A stretch of DNA of 64,000 nt from Mesostigma viride (lineage: Eukaryota > Streptophyta > Mesostigmatophyceae > Mesostigmatales > Mesostigmataceae): assembly GCA_009746045.1 (NCBI GenBank), contig RPFO01000132.1:503090-567089 (forward strand). The letters are read 5' to 3'. The position numbers were made by a program, and so were the translations under genes. The notes under the pieces are model-generated. The model saw only the letters and a list, made by a program, of their open reading frames with translations. It was not told where the DNA came from and searched no databases. Within the stretch, counting starts at the first letter, position 1; every line of letters starts with the position of its first letter. Shown here one piece after another: positions 62,001-64,000 of the stretch.

Positions 62001-62640
62001 GTTGGATATCACACTGCAGATCACCAATGCTCTGAGGTAGAGCTTTGGCATGTGATTTCCTGGGCTTGTTGGAGGACAACTGGCACTTACACCGTGAGGC
62101 AGCTTGCTGACACGCCTTAAGAAGGGGTGCCCTGCCCATACGGAAGGCAAAGTTGTTTGACAGAGAAGTGGCATGCCCAAACATGTTGTGGATTCGGGCA
62201 CCCAACTCCTGGTACACAGAGGAAGCAGTCCCTGGCACAGTCAGGACTGTGCTGTCAGGTTGTCCAGCATCACCATGCTGACTTCCATCCTGTTCTGACT
62301 CAGAGCCTGAGTCACCCTGCTCATGCCCAACACCTGGACCGCCAGCAGGGACCACATGCATACCACCAGAGGCCTTCACACCCCTCTGTGGTTGTACATT
62401 GGTTTCTCTCAAAATGAGAGGTCCACCCTCGTGCCCAGCACGAGGATGCATAGGGTCAGACATACTTACAGCTGCATCAGCTGTCAAGGACGTCTTCATA
62501 GGAACCTGTACCTCTCCAGGTGACCTGGGGCCACACTGAACCTGGAGATCACCCTCTTGTTGCCCAGATATAAAATCTGCATTGGAGCACCTGGCCTCCC
62601 CCTTGGGTGAATTAAGGTGTGTAGGGGTTGCCTCAGACAG
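59014..62640 (-). CDS. copia-type pol: integrase, protease, reverse transcriptase, RNase H
   Basis: Open from just after the gag UGA (62643-62641) to 59014, 1,208 codons; first Met at 62499. Numbering from that Met: His/Cys integrase finger at 104-139, integrase core with Asp164, Asp216 and Glu246 (AHGQQGAIERA), and an SH3-like tail near 337-394 (VGQKVLAWKEP...VHRLSWSYVKP). A retropepsin-like domain follows at about 485-580 (LEVDTNSQVSIIG, then ALLGQNFL). RT has motif A VIDFKRAFLEGD (Asp765) and motif C LHGDDLHLI (859-862). RNase H shows YVDSSMDS, SSDVAECRAI and ADALTK. RT and RNase H are copia-type. The protease lies after integrase, not before it, and has DTN for DTG. The frame is intact, suggesting a young copy. 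Confidence 0.85.
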   Translation of the reverse strand: MSEATPTHLNSPKGEARCSNADFISGQQEGDLQVQCGPRSPGEVQVPMKTSLTADAAVSMSDPMHPRAGHEGGPLILRETNVQPQRGVKASGGMHVVPAGGPGVGHEQGDSGSESEQDGSQHGDAGQPDSTVLTVPGTASSVYQELGARIHNMFGHATSLSNNFAFRMGRAPLLKACQQAASRCKCQLSSNKPRKSHAKALPQSIGDLQCDIQHIRGMQLLVCVDRYTKYKVLEHLPSMKNRYLLAALQNVRAKFPTTRIQVDMQFQHLKGDPTLPELLVTPREAHGQQGAIERAIQEVKKLIISEDWVPLSAPALVRSAWLRNVEQQLNSRVNFYYDGVAVSPMGLYHGLCPPHVLEGWKHAAHVTFAKLREKDRGWKMLEPQVGQKVLAWKEPSLYGKRGSWSPGVVTQVDEASHACLVSMEDEPKHVHRLSWSYVKPNLMNEGSQAQGSQDLQDFQVPGDITDATTTSVAGESVSPGQVAEVLVEQAARSTAGESTVKPKALTKPRGTSLAGLIGALQRAKKQPKVAKLRWHGNLGLDTALEVDTNSQVSIIGTRAAAGYSMSEPSYQFVSDFSGGVHVKVLGEVFIPILGQDTAFCVLEGYQGPALLGQNFLCQDGVVITSSLLTKEGAGQVPLINFRTTHLSRAVTRTVKRVQVCQGQEPLVDDLILPAASHPSSLGIGPHSLAGHSPINYQGLVKLMSSPIMCPQVTLGLIKSGEDWISKKCVEPVNDLPPARRLLKLKFVIKMKEVDGVKVPHVRPVLNEFKGTGECTAEELYTPGMLHDTWRLLLCVFLGLLNKGLDYGSVVIDFKRAFLEGDADVAQEKWEGKTPFYVRVPAVWKRDIHTEFLKILKGLEGLRSSPIIWRETLNRFLKEHCNLKVSPVDPCLFLGQWEGLPVYASLHGDDLHLIAPTSWLKELISIIKSKFPLGREQWQVENEPLLFVGMEATLVKKGGEWRMLLVGGNDYQETLISKLPPTITQALCPMVRGMVAWVAGISRPDLMVIARLPDDMLVELGSAKVADQVRASSGILLSAVDLSQPICMELYVDSSMDSRQVSKVRGRAAGLFVLRQEGLGSLVSWFSRLHKRVAVSSDVAECRAICEGIHTSLYLKELLHQMTSNTPWPLQVTTLLKTDSMGMVQFVHRQMARSRDLDYLLLKELSSLANIEHIPGVDNPADALTKLVQKAAVQYKVLQSLMDPSQQAV

Positions 62641-63755
62641 TCACTGCTCCTTGTTGTCTTCTTGCTGACTGCCCTTTGAAGGCTGGCCTGCCTGGGACTT
62701 GTTGTTGTTCTTCTTGTTGTTGTTGTTATTCTTGTTGCTGCCCTGGCCCTGGGACTTCTTGAAGCTGGGACACTCCTTCTTGATGTGCCCCCACCCCTTG
62801 CACAGGTAGCATTGTATCTTGGACTTGCCCTGGCCACTGCCCCCATTGTCAGACGCGTTGCCCTGCTTGGGCTGACCACCCACCCGCCTGAACACCGACT
62901 TGGAGTGTGACCTCCTGTCAGAATCAGGTGAATGATCTCCCTTGCGCTTGTGATGGTTGCCCCTACGCCCTCCTTGGCTTCGGTCAGCCTCAGACGTCTT
63001 GGAGCCACCCTGGGTACGCCCGCCTGCCTGGGTAGCCTTCACTGCTGGCACTCCACCCTCAAACAGCTCCTCTGCCTCGAGTGCTTGTTTGATTATGACC
63101 TTGTAGGCCTTCAGGGTAGAGTGTGGGGCACACATGACTTTTAAGGAGCCACGTGTCGCCTTATCCAGCCCAGAAACCTTGAGCCAGTTGGTTAGGGCTA
63201 TGTTATCAGCGACATTAAAGCCGTGAGCCCTGCCCTCCTCAACCATCTTACAATAGTTGAGAAAGTTCTGGATCAGGTCCCCCTTGACCTCCCACCCTTG
63301 GTACTTGTCCTGCCAATGGATGCCCACTTCTTCCTCTGATCCTCCAGCAGCTCCTTCAGCTCAGCCACGTACAGTGCCCAGGCCTTATTGGCCTTTTTGC
63401 ACTCCCTGGTTAGGTCCTTAATCTGGTCAGTACACTTGCCAAAAGTGCTACTGCCTATCCAGATTTGATAGTAATTTGTACCACCGTACAAGCTAGGGAA
63501 CCCTTCCAATCCCTCCACAAACTCTTCAGCCTGCTTAGGCTTGGAGTCTGAGGTTACAGGCTGCAACTGATTGACAATTAAAAGACCCTGTGTGGTAAGA
63601 TCAAAGCCATGAATAGCTTGTGCATTATTATTATTGTGAGGAAGGTTGGTAATCTCTCCGGTAAGCCCCACGTCATCTACGTGAGCGGTTCCACTACCAG
63701 CACCCCCATTATTATTCCCACTGGCTGGACCCTTGCTACGGCGTCCCTCAGCCAT
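62641..63755 (-). pseudogene. gag with zinc knuckle, one internal frame change, ends in UGA
   Basis: First part 63755 to about 63325 (Asn/Gly-rich start, then a helical capsid-like region with LYGGTNYYQIWIGS). The frame then moves by -1 near 63325, in an A/G-rich GAGGAAGAAGTGGG stretch without a classical slippery heptamer. The second part runs to 62641 (WQDKYQGWEVKGDLIQNF, basic Ser/Arg/Lys region, CCHC knuckle CYLCKGWGHIKKEC, Asn/Lys-rich end). The terminal TGA is followed by CTG and pol continues in the same frame. The frame change may be a mutation or a recoding site. Confidence 0.75.
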
Positions 63756-64000
63756 CCTGCACTACCAGCTATTCAAAGAACACCTTAACGAAGCAGCAGA
63801 AAATATGTACAAAATTTTTGTGTCGCCTCTGCCGCCTGCGCCGGTGTCGCTGCCGCCCCCGCGAATTGCCGCCGAAATTCGACAAAAAAATGTCGACAAG
63901 TACTGCAGAAGAAAATTAGGCCGACTAGTAGTCAAGGCCCCTGAAGTCGCAGTACGTGTATACGAACTCACGATCCTCCATATCCAGCTCCGGACCTGCA
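63756..64000 (-). other. leader upstream of gag
   Basis: 245 bases to the window edge. A primer-binding site and the 5' LTR would be expected here or just beyond. No tRNA-complementary motif was recognised. Confidence 0.4.

Larger units (their letters stand above)
51193..64000 (-). mobile_element. Ty1/copia-type LTR retrotransposon with nested insertions, 5' end outside the window
   Basis: Inferred extent: gag at 63755, pol ending at 59014, a long non-coding 3' region, and the LTR at 51193-51423. Non-coding parts (51424-51615, 53323-55500, 58140-59013) share an AT-richer, CTGGA/TCCAG-rich composition. A piggyBac-like element (51616-53322) and a GC-rich segment with a second copia remnant (about 55500-58090) interrupt it. 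Linking LTR to pol is inference, because only one LTR is visible. Confidence 0.45.

Overview
The window looks like nuclear DNA of a green alga (chlorophyte). It encodes a plastid FtsH protease with a two-part thylakoid targeting peptide. Genes use TGTAA-type poly(A) signals like those of chlorophyte algae, have GT-AG introns packed with microsatellites, and sit among a dense retroelement community. That community includes an N-terminal GIY-YIG Penelope-like element of the Chlamys type, a group reported from green algae, spike mosses and slime molds. The species cannot be named from the sequence. Layout: 1-5.7 kb holds microsatellites, an unidentified minus-strand ORF and a two-exon FTSH2 gene. 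6-26.6 kb is a retroelement graveyard: nested Penelope-like elements, ORF1-only retroelements, LINE 3' ends, tRNA-like SINEs and one hAT-like DNA transposon, many bounded by target-site duplications (TSDs) that can be read directly. 27.8-38.2 kb (minus strand) is one six-exon gene for a large type II membrane protein with two GT2-like glycosyltransferase domains. 39.7-47.7 kb (plus strand) is an eight-exon TRAX (translin-associated factor X) gene, reconstructed here from splice sites; all phases agree and it gives 295 residues. 48-51.2 kb is LINE and SINE wreckage, including a LINE tail inserted into another LINE. 51.2 kb to the end is dominated by a minus-strand Ty1/copia-type LTR retrotransposon (gag and pol at 59.0-63.8 kb, a candidate 3' LTR at 51.2-51.4 kb). 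Inside it lie a piggyBac-like TTAA element and the broken RT-RNase H of a second, related copia element. How parts work together: the three host genes are functionally unrelated (photosystem quality control, Golgi-type glycosylation, small-RNA endonuclease). The mobile elements do form a system. The LINEs and the ORF1-only elements share one 3' stem-loop followed by AATT-rich microsatellite tails, so the ORF1-only elements are probably copied by a LINE reverse transcriptase. The most unusual signal is the copia-type pol: its aspartic protease lies between integrase and reverse transcriptase, its RT active site reads HGDD instead of YVDD, and gag and pol share a frame interrupted by one UGA.
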